A stretch of DNA of 55,593 bases from the IMG/VR virus record IMGVR_UViG_3300027749_000135, positions 1-55,593 of that record. One strand, 5' to 3'. This document shows, piece after piece, positions 35,594 to 44,813 of the stretch. This stretch comes from a virus. Both the position numbers and the translations under genes were made by a program. Position 1 is the stretch's first letter. Every line of letters begins with the position of its first letter. The notes under the pieces were generated by a model. The model was not told where the DNA came from and searched no databases. It saw nothing but the letters and a program-made list of their open reading frames with translations.

Positions 35594-36046
35594 TTAAATT
35601 ATTGACTCAAGACCAATAATAAGCTTGTAAGGAGCGTCTCCAGTTGTTACATCAGTTATTGCTCCTGAACTTCTAGTAATTAATTTTCCGGTTATAGTTA
35701 CTTCTTTATCTGCTATTGTTTCTATATCATAAGAAAAAAGTTTTCTATTAACTCTTGTGGTTAAATCAAAAAATGATCCTACAACACCGCTTATGTAATG
35801 AGGAGAAGCTTTTAAAATAGACGTAATATAATAGGTTCCTGCTTCAGTGTCAAGTGGGGTTGATACAGACAAGTCAATTCCATGCAAAGTGCTTGCATCC
35901 ACTATTGTTGTTGTTATAATTGCATACAAATATTCAATTCTAAAATTTGCAGGAATAAGAAATGTATTGTTTGTTGAAAAATTTATATTTTCAATATGTA
36001 GTTTAAGGCGTCCACCTTTATGTACAGTTACAGTTGCTACGGCCAT
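35594..36046 (-). CDS. Unknown beta-rich virion-type protein, 150 aa
   Basis: Not recognised. Composition (Thr, Ile, Ser, Val; few charges; alternating strands throughout) is that of a small decoration or head-surface protein. AGGAG SD before ATG at 36046 and an ACTAATTC element upstream (36064-36071). It reads away from the ThyX gene. Somewhat similar in style to the protein at 51539-52231, which begins with a comparable VTVHKGG/KDGKSRFVI region; homology not shown. Confidence 0.55.
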   Translation of the reverse strand: MAVATVTVHKGGRLKLHIENINFSTNNTFLIPANFRIEYLYAIITTTIVDASTLHGIDLSVSTPLDTEAGTYYITSILKASPHYISGVVGSFFDLTTRVNRKLFSYDIETIADKEVTITGKLITRSSGAITDVTTGDAPYKLIIGLESII

Positions 36047-36063
36047 TTATTTAAGCTCCTATA

Positions 36064-36071
36064 GAATTAGT
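36064..36071 (-). promoter_or_regulatory. ACTAATTC element
   Basis: Minus-strand ACTAATTC lies eight bases before the AGGAG SD of the gene starting at 36046. Variant of the ACTAAYTAA element. Confidence 0.35.
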
Positions 36072-36098
36072 AAAAATATAAGAAACGTCTAAAATCCA

Positions 36099-36107
36099 GG
36101 TTATATC
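36099..36107 (+). promoter_or_regulatory. GTTATATC promoter before ThyX
   Basis: GGTTATATC with TATATC as -10 (36102-36107). Expected start near 36114, just before the GGAG SD (36117-36120) and ATG at 36128. Same family as the boxes at 194, 32355, 40167 and 45956. Confidence 0.45.
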
Positions 36108-36127
36108 TTCTTACATGGAGACCACAC

Positions 36128-36907
36128 ATGATAGAGAAGTCAAGATGCACGGTTGAGCTCATTGGGCATTATGGTTCAGATTTAAATTTTGTAAATGCAG
36201 CACGGACCTCATTCAATAATGAGTCGAAAGAGTTTACAGATGATGACGCCAAGCTTATTGAATATCTTATTCGTAATGCGCATACTACTCCATTTGAAAT
36301 GTCATTCATTCAGTTTAAGATTCAGGCTCCAATATTTGTTGCTCGACAATTTATGCGTCATCGTACCTGGTCCTATAATGAGGTATCTTTACGCTATGTA
36401 GACGCGCCAAATGAATATTATGTTCCAAATGCATTTAGGTCTGTTGCTTCAAATAAGAAGCAAGGCAGTGGACGTGATCTTGAGCTAGAAAAAAATGATC
36501 TTGTGGAAAAGCACTATCGCGAGGCTATTGAAAGAGCTGTTCACTCATATGAGTTTATTCAATCACTTGATGTAGCAAATGAAATGGCCCGTGGAGTGCT
36601 GCCTGTTTCTCAAATGACCACATTTGTGGCTGGTGTAGATCTACATAACTTACTTCATTTTCTAGAACTGCGTCTTGATGAACATGCTCAACAGGAAATT
36701 CGCTGGCTAGCCGCAGATATGTATGATCTGGTTCAGCCTCTTTTTCCAGTGACCATAGCCGCTTGGAAGAATCGAGTTTTTGATGCAAAGACTTTTAGTG
36801 GAAATGAACTTAAAATGATCTCTGAAGCCATTAGCGCTTATGACTTTAAAAATTATACTGAACGTGATATTCGTGTTCTTAAGGAAAAAATGTATGTCAC
36901 AAAATAG
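36128..36907 (+). CDS. thyX: Flavin-dependent thymidylate synthase ThyX
   Basis: 259 residues. The ThyX signature RHRxxSxNExSxR is complete: RHRTWSYNEVSLRY at 77-90, and the C-terminal half has the Arg/His substrate-binding section (LPVSQMTTFVAGVDLHNLLHFLELRLDEHAQQEIR). It makes dTMP from dUMP with methylenetetrahydrofolate, FAD and NADPH, and so connects dCMP deaminase with the thymidylate kinase. Own promoter-like box and GGAG SD. Its end overlaps the next gene by 14 bases. Confidence 0.95.
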   Translation: MIEKSRCTVELIGHYGSDLNFVNAARTSFNNESKEFTDDDAKLIEYLIRNAHTTPFEMSFIQFKIQAPIFVARQFMRHRTWSYNEVSLRYVDAPNEYYVPNAFRSVASNKKQGSGRDLELEKNDLVEKHYREAIERAVHSYEFIQSLDVANEMARGVLPVSQMTTFVAGVDLHNLLHFLELRLDEHAQQEIRWLAADMYDLVQPLFPVTIAAWKNRVFDAKTFSGNELKMISEAISAYDFKNYTERDIRVLKEKMYVTK

Positions 36908-37211
36908 AGAAGAGCATGCCCTAGATAGCTTAGAGGGCATTAAGTTTGATCAGGACAAGCTGGATTGGAGACTGCTTCCTTGGGCTCAGCTTGAAGAAAC
37001 TGTTAAGGTTCTTATGCATGGCGCTGAAAAATATGCGATTGATAATTGGAAAAAAGTAAGTAGAGAGCGTTATGAAAATGCTCTTATGAGACATGCTGTT
37101 TCATACATGTCCGGTGAAAAAATTGATCCTGAATCCGGAATGAATCACTTATCACATATAATGTGTAATGCTTTATTTTTAAAATGGAATGATGACAAAG
37201 AGACTAATTAA
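36894..37211 (+). CDS. dATP/dGTP pyrophosphohydrolase-like protein (DUF5664)
   Basis: 105 residues. IKFDQDKLDWRLLPWAQLEE, HGAEKYAIDNW, ALMRHAVSYMSGE and ESGMNHLSHIMCNALFL follow the DUF5664 pattern (GxKFD-K-LLPW, GAxKYxxxNW, RH, GE, HLxH), an all-helical MazG-related fold with acidic metal ligands. Such enzymes hydrolyse dNTPs to dNMPs. The ATG at 36894 lies within the end of thyX, with AAGGA eight bases upstream; a frame start further up would lie deep inside thyX. It ends in ACTAATTAA (Thr-Asn-stop). Confidence 0.75.
   Translation: MSQNREEHALDSLEGIKFDQDKLDWRLLPWAQLEETVKVLMHGAEKYAIDNWKKVSRERYENALMRHAVSYMSGEKIDPESGMNHLSHIMCNALFLKWNDDKETN
37203..37211 (+). promoter_or_regulatory. ACTAATTAA element at gene end
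   Basis: Overlaps the last two codons and stop of the DUF5664 gene and lies 20 bases before the ATG at 37231, with a GAGAGGG SD between. Confidence 0.45.
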
Positions 37212-37230
37212 ATAGAGAGGGCTTTTTATT

Positions 37231-38589
37231 ATGTCTCAACCTACTGGAATTCTAGAATTAGATAAATTCATATTAGAGCATGAGCATTGGGGAGCCAGTC
37301 TTGACATGTTTATAGTTAAAGATGACAAACATGTAAAAAATATATATTATATTTATCCTAATAAGAAACATAAGATGTGGAAGGGAGCTTGGGAAGCTTT
37401 TCTATATGAATTAACAGCGGGTAGACATAGTCATGAAATAGACAATGCAATGTTTAGTCCTACAGATATTGACCAACCTCCAGAGTATGGTAAATCAATA
37501 ACAATTAATGGCTGGGTATATAGAATTGAGGGTGATAAAGTCACAGTTGAAAAACATAAATTCTATAACACCAATCATCAATTATCCTATTTGGAGTCTA
37601 GTCTTCTTTTGTCAGAGGGCATTTGGGGAATTGGAAATGATAAAACTGTTTCTGATAACCAAATTAACTATGTTTTAAAATCATTAACGTCTCTTGGGTA
37701 TAACCCTCAAAAAGAAAATGAAGTTCAGTCTCAGATTGATAAACAAAATCAAAGCTCACAAACGCAATCAGGTGATTCACCCTCAATTAATATATCTTCA
37801 AATACGGCAACACCCTCTCCTGAAAATGCGCAAGCTGCCAATACTGCTGACGCTGGCCAGCAAACTCCAAAAAATTCTGCCAATGTAGGAGAAGCTCCAG
37901 CTGCCAAAGACCAGATATCCAGTCTATTAGATAAATTAAATATTTCAGATCAGCAAACAAAAGATTACATAACAACTCGTTTACTCAAAGTAAGTAAAAG
38001 TGTAATTGGAGAATTAAGCAAAGCTATAGATGATCTAGTTTCTAATCAAAAAGTGGAAAATGGATTAGACCAACTTGCTGATGGAGAAGAATTAGACCCC
38101 GAGTATGATGAGTTTGAAAGAAAGCATGGCCAATCTTTTCAACAATCATTTAAAAAAATAAATGCTAAGACGTTAACCGAAAGTCAAGGACTTTTTATAT
38201 TAGATGAAGTATTGTCCATTATTTTAGAAGATCAAACTCAACAACAAGCTCAACCAGCTCAACCTGCTTTTAAATCAATTACAACACATGGATCAGAGAT
38301 TATGGATCCTTCTCTTATATTTGATACGTTAAGTTCATATATTTATAATATTGTAAACTATATATTAAATCAAGAGAAATATTATAAACAAAGATCTGGG
38401 TTTTTAAATGCATCAAATAATAGAGCACAAGCAATAAATAATTTATTGAAGCAGCACCCAGCTTATTATCGACAAATAAAAGCATTTGGAAAGCCACCAG
38501 AAGCTATACAACTTAAATCATTTAAAGATATATTGGGCGCTGTAGAGTCTTTAAGCGCAAAGCATGTTAAATCTGTTTCTATAGCTTAA
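37231..38589 (+). CDS. Unknown multi-domain protein, 452 aa
   Basis: Not recognised. An N-terminal domain (1-160, rich in Trp, Tyr and His) is followed by a low-complexity Gln/Ser/Ala/Pro linker (about 165-230), a helical region (230-320), a second Gln/Pro-rich linker (about 328-345) and a helical C-terminus (350-452). Linkers of this type tie separate domains in virion or scaffolding proteins. ACTAATTAA upstream fits a late gene. Confidence 0.55.
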   Translation: MSQPTGILELDKFILEHEHWGASLDMFIVKDDKHVKNIYYIYPNKKHKMWKGAWEAFLYELTAGRHSHEIDNAMFSPTDIDQPPEYGKSITINGWVYRIEGDKVTVEKHKFYNTNHQLSYLESSLLLSEGIWGIGNDKTVSDNQINYVLKSLTSLGYNPQKENEVQSQIDKQNQSSQTQSGDSPSINISSNTATPSPENAQAANTADAGQQTPKNSANVGEAPAAKDQISSLLDKLNISDQQTKDYITTRLLKVSKSVIGELSKAIDDLVSNQKVENGLDQLADGEELDPEYDEFERKHGQSFQQSFKKINAKTLTESQGLFILDEVLSIILEDQTQQQAQPAQPAFKSITTHGSEIMDPSLIFDTLSSYIYNIVNYILNQEKYYKQRSGFLNASNNRAQAINNLLKQHPAYYRQIKAFGKPPEAIQLKSFKDILGAVESLSAKHVKSVSIA

Positions 38590-38590
38590 T

Positions 38591-39715
38591 TTAAGAACGA
38601 ACAATTGCGACTTTTGTCCATTCTTCCCATTTGGTGATTATCTTATCTTCAAGATCATCTGCTCTGCTTACAAAAGCGCTATAATCAACTGTACCAGGGA
38701 TATCACCTCTAACCTGGCCTCTTAGTTGGCCAACTGCTCGTAACACTTTAGAAGCTGCAAGTTCACGTACATCTTGTATGAGTCTAAATTCTACATCTGA
38801 CCAATTATTAGAAGAGTAAGCCCATTCAATCTGTAGATAACCCATCTTCAAACTATAGCCAGTAACGTGCTTGACTCCAAGATCGTCTTTTTCTGTTTTG
38901 AAGAAAATACGTTGCATATAATTGGTCATGCCCTGAAGTACAGCTCTATTTGCTGACATGGTTGCATAGTTATTTCCCATGGTTCTACCAATCTGAGACT
39001 TGGACCTTTTGGTTAGTCCATTCATCATTGAGAAAATACCTTCATCAAAATATCTCAATAACGGGTTAGCTGGGCCGTTGGTGGGAACAGTAGCAGGATT
39101 TCCTTGAATTACAAAAACTCTATGAGCGTCATATGCTCCTACTGGCACAGGAACATCAAAAGAAATTGATGACATAGGATAAACCTGAGATTTAATTTTA
39201 GGAAACCATTTAAAATATAGGTCAAGCGCCGGCTTTATCATTAAAGATAAAATCTGTTCTTTTGTGAATTCCAACTCTTCAAGCTCTACAAACGGAACTC
39301 CTACTTCAAGAAGAATTCTATCAAGCTCATCATCTGGCACCACCACTGAATAGGCAGGTATTTCATAAGGAATAAAGCTAGTGTTGACTGGAATTGCGCT
39401 GATAGCGGTTACTTTTGCAGGAGTAAGTATTAATGAGAAATAGGGATTGATAACATGCTGTGAAAAAGAAATATATCCGGCTGTTGCATCTATAATCTCA
39501 ATGGTTTGCCAGGTTAAAAGAGTTGAGCTGGAAAAAGTATCAAGAGCAAGAACAAGTCCGCCATGAATAACTGAAGTGGGAAAGTTAATCTTATAAAGAG
39601 TTCCTTTGGTGTATACGGTGCTTGTTGAGGTAATATAGTTTTGACCGGTGAGAGACCAGGTGTCTCTTTTTTGAATGTCAGTATAACCTTTTAAGGTATT
39701 GAAAATATCTGCCAT
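38591..39715 (-). CDS. Putative neck/connector virion protein, 374 aa
   Basis: 374 residues. A beta-rich N-terminal third is followed by VPDDELDRILLEVGVPFVELEELEFTKEQI, then LMIKPALDLYFKWFPKIKSQVY. This acidic helix and PALxxYFxxFP section is seen in phage proteins annotated as neck or head-completion proteins. The C-terminal third is helical and basic. Its neighbour upstream ends three bases before. Function assigned only by this motif and by virion-type neighbours. Confidence 0.5.
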   Translation of the reverse strand: MADIFNTLKGYTDIQKRDTWSLTGQNYITSTSTVYTKGTLYKINFPTSVIHGGLVLALDTFSSSTLLTWQTIEIIDATAGYISFSQHVINPYFSLILTPAKVTAISAIPVNTSFIPYEIPAYSVVVPDDELDRILLEVGVPFVELEELEFTKEQILSLMIKPALDLYFKWFPKIKSQVYPMSSISFDVPVPVGAYDAHRVFVIQGNPATVPTNGPANPLLRYFDEGIFSMMNGLTKRSKSQIGRTMGNNYATMSANRAVLQGMTNYMQRIFFKTEKDDLGVKHVTGYSLKMGYLQIEWAYSSNNWSDVEFRLIQDVRELAASKVLRAVGQLRGQVRGDIPGTVDYSAFVSRADDLEDKIITKWEEWTKVAIVRS

Positions 39716-39718
39716 GTG

Positions 39719-40138
39719 TTATACTGCCTGTAAAGGAATTTTCATGGTAAGTGTAATTCTACCACTTTGAGTGTCAATTTTTACTGAATCTTCATTTACC
39801 TGAATTCCTCTTAATTTTCTAAGAGAGTCATAGAAAAATTCTGTATCATCATCTACATCTTGAGTGTTACCAGAAAAGTTTTCAATTATTTCTACATAAA
39901 ATACGGTTTTAAATTCAAAGCCTGAAAGAATTTTTCCTTGAATAATAGGAGTTAGATCTGCTCCAACTTTTTCATAACTATAGTTTTTACCAAAAGCGCG
40001 GGTCATTATGGTATCAATTGTGGGAATAAGATTCTTATTAACAAACGAAATTATTTGGTTTCCAACTCCATTGGGTCCTAGAAGTTTTTCCCACCAAGAG
40101 AATGTTCCACGTTCAAAATTTGATGTTTTTGTGTCCAT
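39719..40138 (-). CDS. Unknown virion-associated protein, 139 aa
   Basis: Not recognised. N-terminal amphipathic region (FSWWEKLLGPNGVGNQIISFV), C-terminal beta strands (VKIDTQSGRITLTMKIPLQAV). Coupled to the neck-type gene below by close spacing, so a head or tail completion role is plausible. No SD; ACTAAATAG lies two bases before the ATG. Confidence 0.55.
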   Translation of the reverse strand: MDTKTSNFERGTFSWWEKLLGPNGVGNQIISFVNKNLIPTIDTIMTRAFGKNYSYEKVGADLTPIIQGKILSGFEFKTVFYVEIIENFSGNTQDVDDDTEFFYDSLRKLRGIQVNEDSVKIDTQSGRITLTMKIPLQAV

Positions 40139-40140
40139 AT

Positions 40141-40149
40141 CTATTTAGT
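40141..40149 (-). promoter_or_regulatory. ACTAAATAG element two bases before ATG
   Basis: Minus-strand ACTAAATAG, spacer AT, ATG at 40138; no SD. Reads away from the plus-strand elements at 40155-40175. Confidence 0.45.
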
Positions 40150-40154
40150 ATAGG

Positions 40155-40175
40155 ACTAATTAAACGGGTTATATT
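40155..40175 (+). promoter_or_regulatory. Adjacent ACTAATTAA and GTTATATT elements
   Basis: ACTAATTAA (40155-40163) is followed four bases on by GTTATATT (40168-40175). This is the one place where both element types sit together before the same gene (TTG at 40192), which may thus be read in both phases. Confidence 0.45.
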
Positions 40176-40191
40176 ATTTTAGAGGTGTACA

Positions 40192-41559
40192 TTGGCAAAA
40201 AAAGACAAAAAAGAAATTTCATCTTCAAAAGTTTTCGTTGCGGTCAAATACATTGCGTTCATTCTTTTTGTGGCTCTTAGTTCTTTTATTAGTGTAAATT
40301 TGTTCTTACACACCGCATCTGATCCGTTTGACCAGCTGGTAATGCTTACATTTGCTGTAACTCTTGAGTTGCTAAAAGTCTATTTGCTTATAAAGGCAAA
40401 CACCCTATTGCATTTGGAGCTAAAATATGAAGCCTGGCTTAATTATGGAATCTATATTGGATCCATACTTGTAAGCATCATTGCCAGTTTTGCATTTACT
40501 CTTAATGTACTAGACCGGTCTTATGAACAAGTCCAGAGTTCTCCTACAGCAATTGTACTTCAACAAAAAATAGAAAGCATTTCAACCTATGAAGCAGATG
40601 TGGTCTCTTACAAAGAAAGAATTGCCACTCTTCAAACACAACAAAAGAGTTTGCCTCAAGGCTACACTTCCTCTTTCAATAAACTTTCTGATCAAATTGT
40701 GTCCTATGAAACAAAAATAACAGAAAAACAAGATGCAATTTCCAAGTACAATGATGAAGTTGGCACGCTAAAACTACAACAAATAAAAGAAAAAGAAACC
40801 ACCAAGAGCACTTCTAACGTCTTTCAGTTAATGGCAAATACTCTTAAGAATACTATTTTTTCATTTATAACAGAGAACACTCTAAGGCTATTCTTGCTTA
40901 CACTGATCTCTGTTCTAATAGAATTAGGCATCATTATAACCTCTCCATCAATTAAAATTGATAGAGAGCATCTTATTCATTTCTTAGGAGAAGATTTTAC
41001 TCCTGAAAAAATTAACAAGATACGTAGAAAACTGTATGGAGATGAAGAAGAAGTGCTAGCCGCGCCTAAAAAACGAGTAGCCAAGACCCTGCCTAAAAAA
41101 GAAAAGATAGGTGAAGTTTTAGAAGAGCCTCTTCAAATAGAAGAAACTGAACCAATTTTGGAGTCTGAAGCCATTTCAGAAGAAAAAGAACCTGAAATTG
41201 TTGTGGAAAATCATCCAACCAGCACAATGAAAGCCAGACCCAAGGTAGAGAAAAAAAGATATCGCGCTGGAATAATGACAACCTCTCAAGTAAAGTCTCT
41301 TGAAAAGTTTATTTCTTCACTATTCTCACTAGGAAAAGACAATAACTTGGCTTCAAAAGAACAGGCTCAAAGCGCCTCTGGAGTTTCAGAAACCTATGCA
41401 ACAGCTTTTATTTCTTGGCTTTTAAGCATTAAGGGTGGATCTGATTTACCATTAATTCAAAAAATGGAATCCAATAACGTGTTATATTATAAAGCTAACT
41501 ACACAAAAGAATATATAATTTCTTATATGACTGAAGAATTAGGAGAAAAAAATGATTGA
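40192..41559 (+). CDS. Four-helix membrane protein with coiled coil and cytoplasmic HTH-like tail
   Basis: 455 residues. Membrane helices are at about 14-38, 46-70, 83-107 and 222-245. Between the third and fourth is a long coiled coil (about 115-205, repeated KIES/KERIATLQTQQKS-type heptads). After the last helix comes an acidic/basic linker and a C-terminal helical domain (about 362-450) with a helix-turn-helix look. The start is TTG with AGAGG six bases upstream; no ATG is available near. It overlaps the HU-like gene by eight bases. It may tether DNA or a complex to the membrane; function is unknown. Loosely recalls DUF4407-type topology. Confidence 0.6.
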   Translation: MAKKDKKEISSSKVFVAVKYIAFILFVALSSFISVNLFLHTASDPFDQLVMLTFAVTLELLKVYLLIKANTLLHLELKYEAWLNYGIYIGSILVSIIASFAFTLNVLDRSYEQVQSSPTAIVLQQKIESISTYEADVVSYKERIATLQTQQKSLPQGYTSSFNKLSDQIVSYETKITEKQDAISKYNDEVGTLKLQQIKEKETTKSTSNVFQLMANTLKNTIFSFITENTLRLFLLTLISVLIELGIIITSPSIKIDREHLIHFLGEDFTPEKINKIRRKLYGDEEEVLAAPKKRVAKTLPKKEKIGEVLEEPLQIEETEPILESEAISEEKEPEIVVENHPTSTMKARPKVEKKRYRAGIMTTSQVKSLEKFISSLFSLGKDNNLASKEQAQSASGVSETYATAFISWLLSIKGGSDLPLIQKMESNNVLYYKANYTKEYIISYMTEELGEKND

Positions 41560-41932
41560 TTTTACACTAGAGGACAAGCATTCTATTGAAGAAGTTTCCG
41601 CGCTTACTGGAATAAATAAGAGCGTTATACAAGAGGTTTATGAATTTACTTTTATTAATATTGTTGAGAAATTTTCAAGAGATCCTGAAAAAGCAATGAC
41701 CATAAGACTTCCTCTTATAGGAGATCTATACATTAAGTATTCTGATGATGAAGAGCAGTCTGACGGATCGGTCAAAACCAACTTTAATACATTTATCTCA
41801 CTATCACAAAATCTAAAATCCACGTTATCACGTATTATTGATGACTCGCCGTCTGATATATCCACAGTTATTGATGAACTAATTCAAGAAAAAATTGATA
41901 GTACTATATTTTCTTCATTAGAATCAGAATAA
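41552..41932 (+). CDS. HU/IHF-like DNA-binding protein candidate, 126 aa
   Basis: 126 residues. The first 70 (HSIEEVSALTGINKSVIQEVYEF, then MTIRLPLIGDLYIKYSDD) follow the HU/IHF scheme of two helices and a beta turn around a G-x-L-x-I, and the C-terminal 55 are helical and acidic, which HU lacks. So a diverged HU-like fold is likely but DNA binding is unproved. It starts inside the end of the membrane protein gene, so the two are coupled. Confidence 0.5.
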   Translation: MIDFTLEDKHSIEEVSALTGINKSVIQEVYEFTFINIVEKFSRDPEKAMTIRLPLIGDLYIKYSDDEEQSDGSVKTNFNTFISLSQNLKSTLSRIIDDSPSDISTVIDELIQEKIDSTIFSSLESE

Positions 41933-41934
41933 TG

Positions 41935-41943
41935 ACTAATTAA
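41935..41943 (+). promoter_or_regulatory. ACTAATTAA element
   Basis: ACTAATTAA three bases before the first of two ATG codons (41947, 41950). No SD is present between. Confidence 0.45.
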
Positions 41944-41946
41944 GCT

Positions 41947-44406
41947 ATGATGAATCTACGAGAGAATACACAAACAGAGGCAATGGTCAATCAACTCATA
42001 GACAGAGTTGATCAAGTTATGTCTCCTCCTCCTAAGCTAAAAGAATTTTTAAGTAAAATTGCAGTTTATTCTCGTTCAGAGTATGATTATACCTTAAATG
42101 ATTTGCTTGAACAAACAGACATTGGACCTAAGGATTTTGTAGCTGCCTTCAATAAAGAAGAGACTCCAAAAGAATTTGTGGATAATCTTATGCAAGATCA
42201 GATTCTTACTGTAACTGCAAGACGTAACTTTATCTATTTTTCCGGAAATCATCAGCCTCTCATTCAATCATCTACTCCGCCATCTCCCTATAGAATTGCT
42301 GGTCATTCAATCATAAATGAAGACACCACAACCACCTACACGGTTCATACTCGCAATGTTCCAGATGACACAACTCTTTACTGGACACTAAATCATCTTA
42401 CAACACAAGAACGAGACTTTGGAAAGACATCTGGCTCTTTCAAGATCAATTCTAATACAGGCACTTTTGACATCCTGGTAAAAGACGACATACTAACTGA
42501 GGGACCACAATCCTTTGAAATAGAGTTACATACTGTAAGTAAATCTGGAGAGGTAGTAAGAACCAAAAGAGTGCGAATTGAGGACACAAGCCCTGTGTGG
42601 GGCAGTTACCGCTTTGTAACAGGTGAACCTACTATTGGTGATTACTTATCAATTCCCGCAAGCAATGACTTTTCACTTCCTGGAGATTTTACAATTGAAT
42701 TTTGGATGTGGATAAACCCTGGCTTTGAAACAACTCATGGTATACTGAGTCAAGTGACTACAAATCCAATTGATGATATTAGCGTAACCTATTCTTCTTT
42801 GTCTGGACTTCTAATAATAGGTGGCGCCATTACTATAACTGCTCCTCCTGCTCAAAAATGGATACACGTAGCAATAGTCAAATATAATGGAAACTTAACT
42901 ATTTTTTACAATGGCTCCATTGCTGGGACCTGGGGGTCAACACCATGGACGCCTTCTAATTCTACCGGACCCTTGTATATTGGTGTAGAGCAGGTTAATC
43001 TTGCTGATCCAGCTAGTTCTATTGGTCTTTATGATGGTCTTTTGACCGGAATCAAAATATGCAAATCTGCTAGATACCTATATGAGTTTAATCCATGGGC
43101 CCGTACCCGACTTATATCCGAATCAATTTTCACTCAACCTATACTTGTTTTACAAGCTCTTCAAACTTATCCATATCATGATGCATCTCCCTCTCATAAA
43201 ACAGTTATCAATCACGATGTTGTTTGGGAAGATTCTCATCCTGTTCCATATCCATATGGAAGTCTTAGACTACAAATGGGAGGAACTGGATCAGACTTTG
43301 CTTCAATTAATTCTGGAAGTCAGGTGTTATTTTCTAACACTCAAAACACATTTACCGTTGAAGCTTGGATTTGTATGACAAGTAACCCAGTAACAAATGA
43401 TATTGACGTTCCTTCAGCAATTTGTTATGGTGCATTTCCAACAGATTCTGTACTTACCTGGTCCTTTGGCCCACTGGCGGATAGACGTCTATCTTTTTAT
43501 TGGTACAGTTCAGGATTAAAGTACATATGTGGTACCACAATATTAGACATCAATAAATGGTACCACATTGCAGTAACAGCAAACGATGGAGTTCTCAATC
43601 TTTATGTTAATGGAGTGGTTGAAGTAACATCTGCGTATGATCCATTACAAAATTCTCCACTACTTACAGATAGAGATGTAATATCTAGTTATATCGTTTT
43701 TGGTCAATATGCTGACATGGCTAGGTTTTATGGGTATGTTTCCAACGTAAGAATTATAGACGGAATAAGTGAATATGCTTATGGAGAAAACGGTGCAATA
43801 AGTAAACCACTCCCAGTTATTGATGGAACTCAACTTATGTTATATACTGTTCCAGGTGAAAATGCTCTTCAAGGTCTTAAAGACAGTTCACCAAATGAGT
43901 TTGACTTGACTCTATGGAATGGCACCACCACCGATCATTTTAATCCGTTTGACCTATATCCTACATATGAAGATTATCTAATGTTTGGACCACGAACTGC
44001 AACTAGAACATTATTTGATCAGGTTATTGAGGCTGTATCTATTACAAATGGTGATCCACCTGTTGGTAGCTACGTCAATGTGAATGGAACTACAATAGCA
44101 TCTGATTCGTCTATTGGAATTGGTCATCCTATGATACTAGGTCATACTCTTGCCATAATAGACCATATAGATGGATCAACCAAGGCCACTTTTAGTTTTA
44201 ACACTTACCAAAATCCTCCTGGAATAGCCTCACTTAACTCAACTCTAGAAAGTGTAGAAGCAGGAGATATACTCATTCTTGTATCGCATGATAGCTGTTC
44301 TTGTGATATAACTACAAGAAATATATTAACTTCTATTTATGGATCGTCTGGAATCACCTGGCTTGATGAAAGATACGCTCACATAGTCATAGCTGTAAGA
44401 CACTAG
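41947..44406 (+). CDS. Virion adhesin-like protein with two LamG domains
   Basis: 819 residues. A helical N-terminal section (1-85) with ATP-independent features is followed by a Calx-beta-like domain (about 115-215: NEDTTTTYTVHTRNVPDD, LVKDDILTEGPQSFEIEL). Two concanavalin/LamG sandwiches then occur at about 230-375 (SIPASNDFSLPGDFTIEFWM to GIKICKSARYLYEF) and 440-620 (NTFTVEAWICM to GYVSNVRIIDGISEYAYG). A C-terminal domain of 150 residues follows. LamG pairs bind sugars in phage surface proteins; a capsid or tail decoration that holds glycans is inferred. Confidence 0.7.
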   Translation: MMNLRENTQTEAMVNQLIDRVDQVMSPPPKLKEFLSKIAVYSRSEYDYTLNDLLEQTDIGPKDFVAAFNKEETPKEFVDNLMQDQILTVTARRNFIYFSGNHQPLIQSSTPPSPYRIAGHSIINEDTTTTYTVHTRNVPDDTTLYWTLNHLTTQERDFGKTSGSFKINSNTGTFDILVKDDILTEGPQSFEIELHTVSKSGEVVRTKRVRIEDTSPVWGSYRFVTGEPTIGDYLSIPASNDFSLPGDFTIEFWMWINPGFETTHGILSQVTTNPIDDISVTYSSLSGLLIIGGAITITAPPAQKWIHVAIVKYNGNLTIFYNGSIAGTWGSTPWTPSNSTGPLYIGVEQVNLADPASSIGLYDGLLTGIKICKSARYLYEFNPWARTRLISESIFTQPILVLQALQTYPYHDASPSHKTVINHDVVWEDSHPVPYPYGSLRLQMGGTGSDFASINSGSQVLFSNTQNTFTVEAWICMTSNPVTNDIDVPSAICYGAFPTDSVLTWSFGPLADRRLSFYWYSSGLKYICGTTILDINKWYHIAVTANDGVLNLYVNGVVEVTSAYDPLQNSPLLTDRDVISSYIVFGQYADMARFYGYVSNVRIIDGISEYAYGENGAISKPLPVIDGTQLMLYTVPGENALQGLKDSSPNEFDLTLWNGTTTDHFNPFDLYPTYEDYLMFGPRTATRTLFDQVIEAVSITNGDPPVGSYVNVNGTTIASDSSIGIGHPMILGHTLAIIDHIDGSTKATFSFNTYQNPPGIASLNSTLESVEAGDILILVSHDSCSCDITTRNILTSIYGSSGITWLDERYAHIVIAVRH

Positions 44407-44423
44407 ATATTGTGACAAAAAGA

Positions 44424-44432
44424 ACTAATTAA
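44424..44432 (+). promoter_or_regulatory. ACTAATTAA element
   Basis: ACTAATTAA, followed by an AAGGA SD and the GTG start at 44448. Spacing suits a short leader. Confidence 0.45.
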
Positions 44433-44447
44433 AAAAAGGATAATAAA

Positions 44448-44813
44448 GTGGCTGGAAAAAATTATACATCACTATTAAAACTTGTTGAAGATGCACGAAA
44501 GAGGCTTGGTGAAGCAAAAGCAAGTCTGGCTCAGGTTATTGCTGATAGCTCAAATTTTGATGGTGAAATGCAAAGAAGAATTCCTTTAGAGACCAATCCT
44601 GCAATTGAATATATCAATGAAATTGAACAAGCAATCATGACTCTTTCTGATACCATATATAATCTTGGTAAAGTTGGAGAAAATGCCGAAGCAACTGTTA
44701 ATAATAACTCCTTAGGTGAAGCTCCTGCTCCTCTAGAACAGAGCGCTCCACAAGAACAACTACAACAGGGATATGTGCGCGCCGAGAATGGCAAGCAATA
44801 TTTTAAAGGTTAA
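44448..44813 (+). CDS. Unknown helical protein, 121 aa
   Basis: Not recognised. Helical 1-85 (LLKLVEDARKRLGEAKASL, INEIEQAIMTLSDTIYNLG), then a Pro/Gln/Ala-rich tail. The start is GTG with AAGGA eight bases upstream. It ends just before the next gene, which has a similar style of composition. Probably a virion or assembly protein. Confidence 0.55.
   Translation: MAGKNYTSLLKLVEDARKRLGEAKASLAQVIADSSNFDGEMQRRIPLETNPAIEYINEIEQAIMTLSDTIYNLGKVGENAEATVNNNSLGEAPAPLEQSAPQEQLQQGYVRAENGKQYFKG

Noticed and set aside
36840-36893. Earlier start for the DUF5664 gene
   Set aside because: It would add a hydrophobic non-family stretch encoded inside thyX; the ATG at 36894 has AAGGA and starts at the family N-terminus.
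36128-37211. Z-genome (2-aminoadenine) system suggested by DUF5664 next to thyX and a family A polymerase
   Set aside because: No PurZ or DatZ gene is in the window, and DUF5664 proteins are common in phages. Not supported here.
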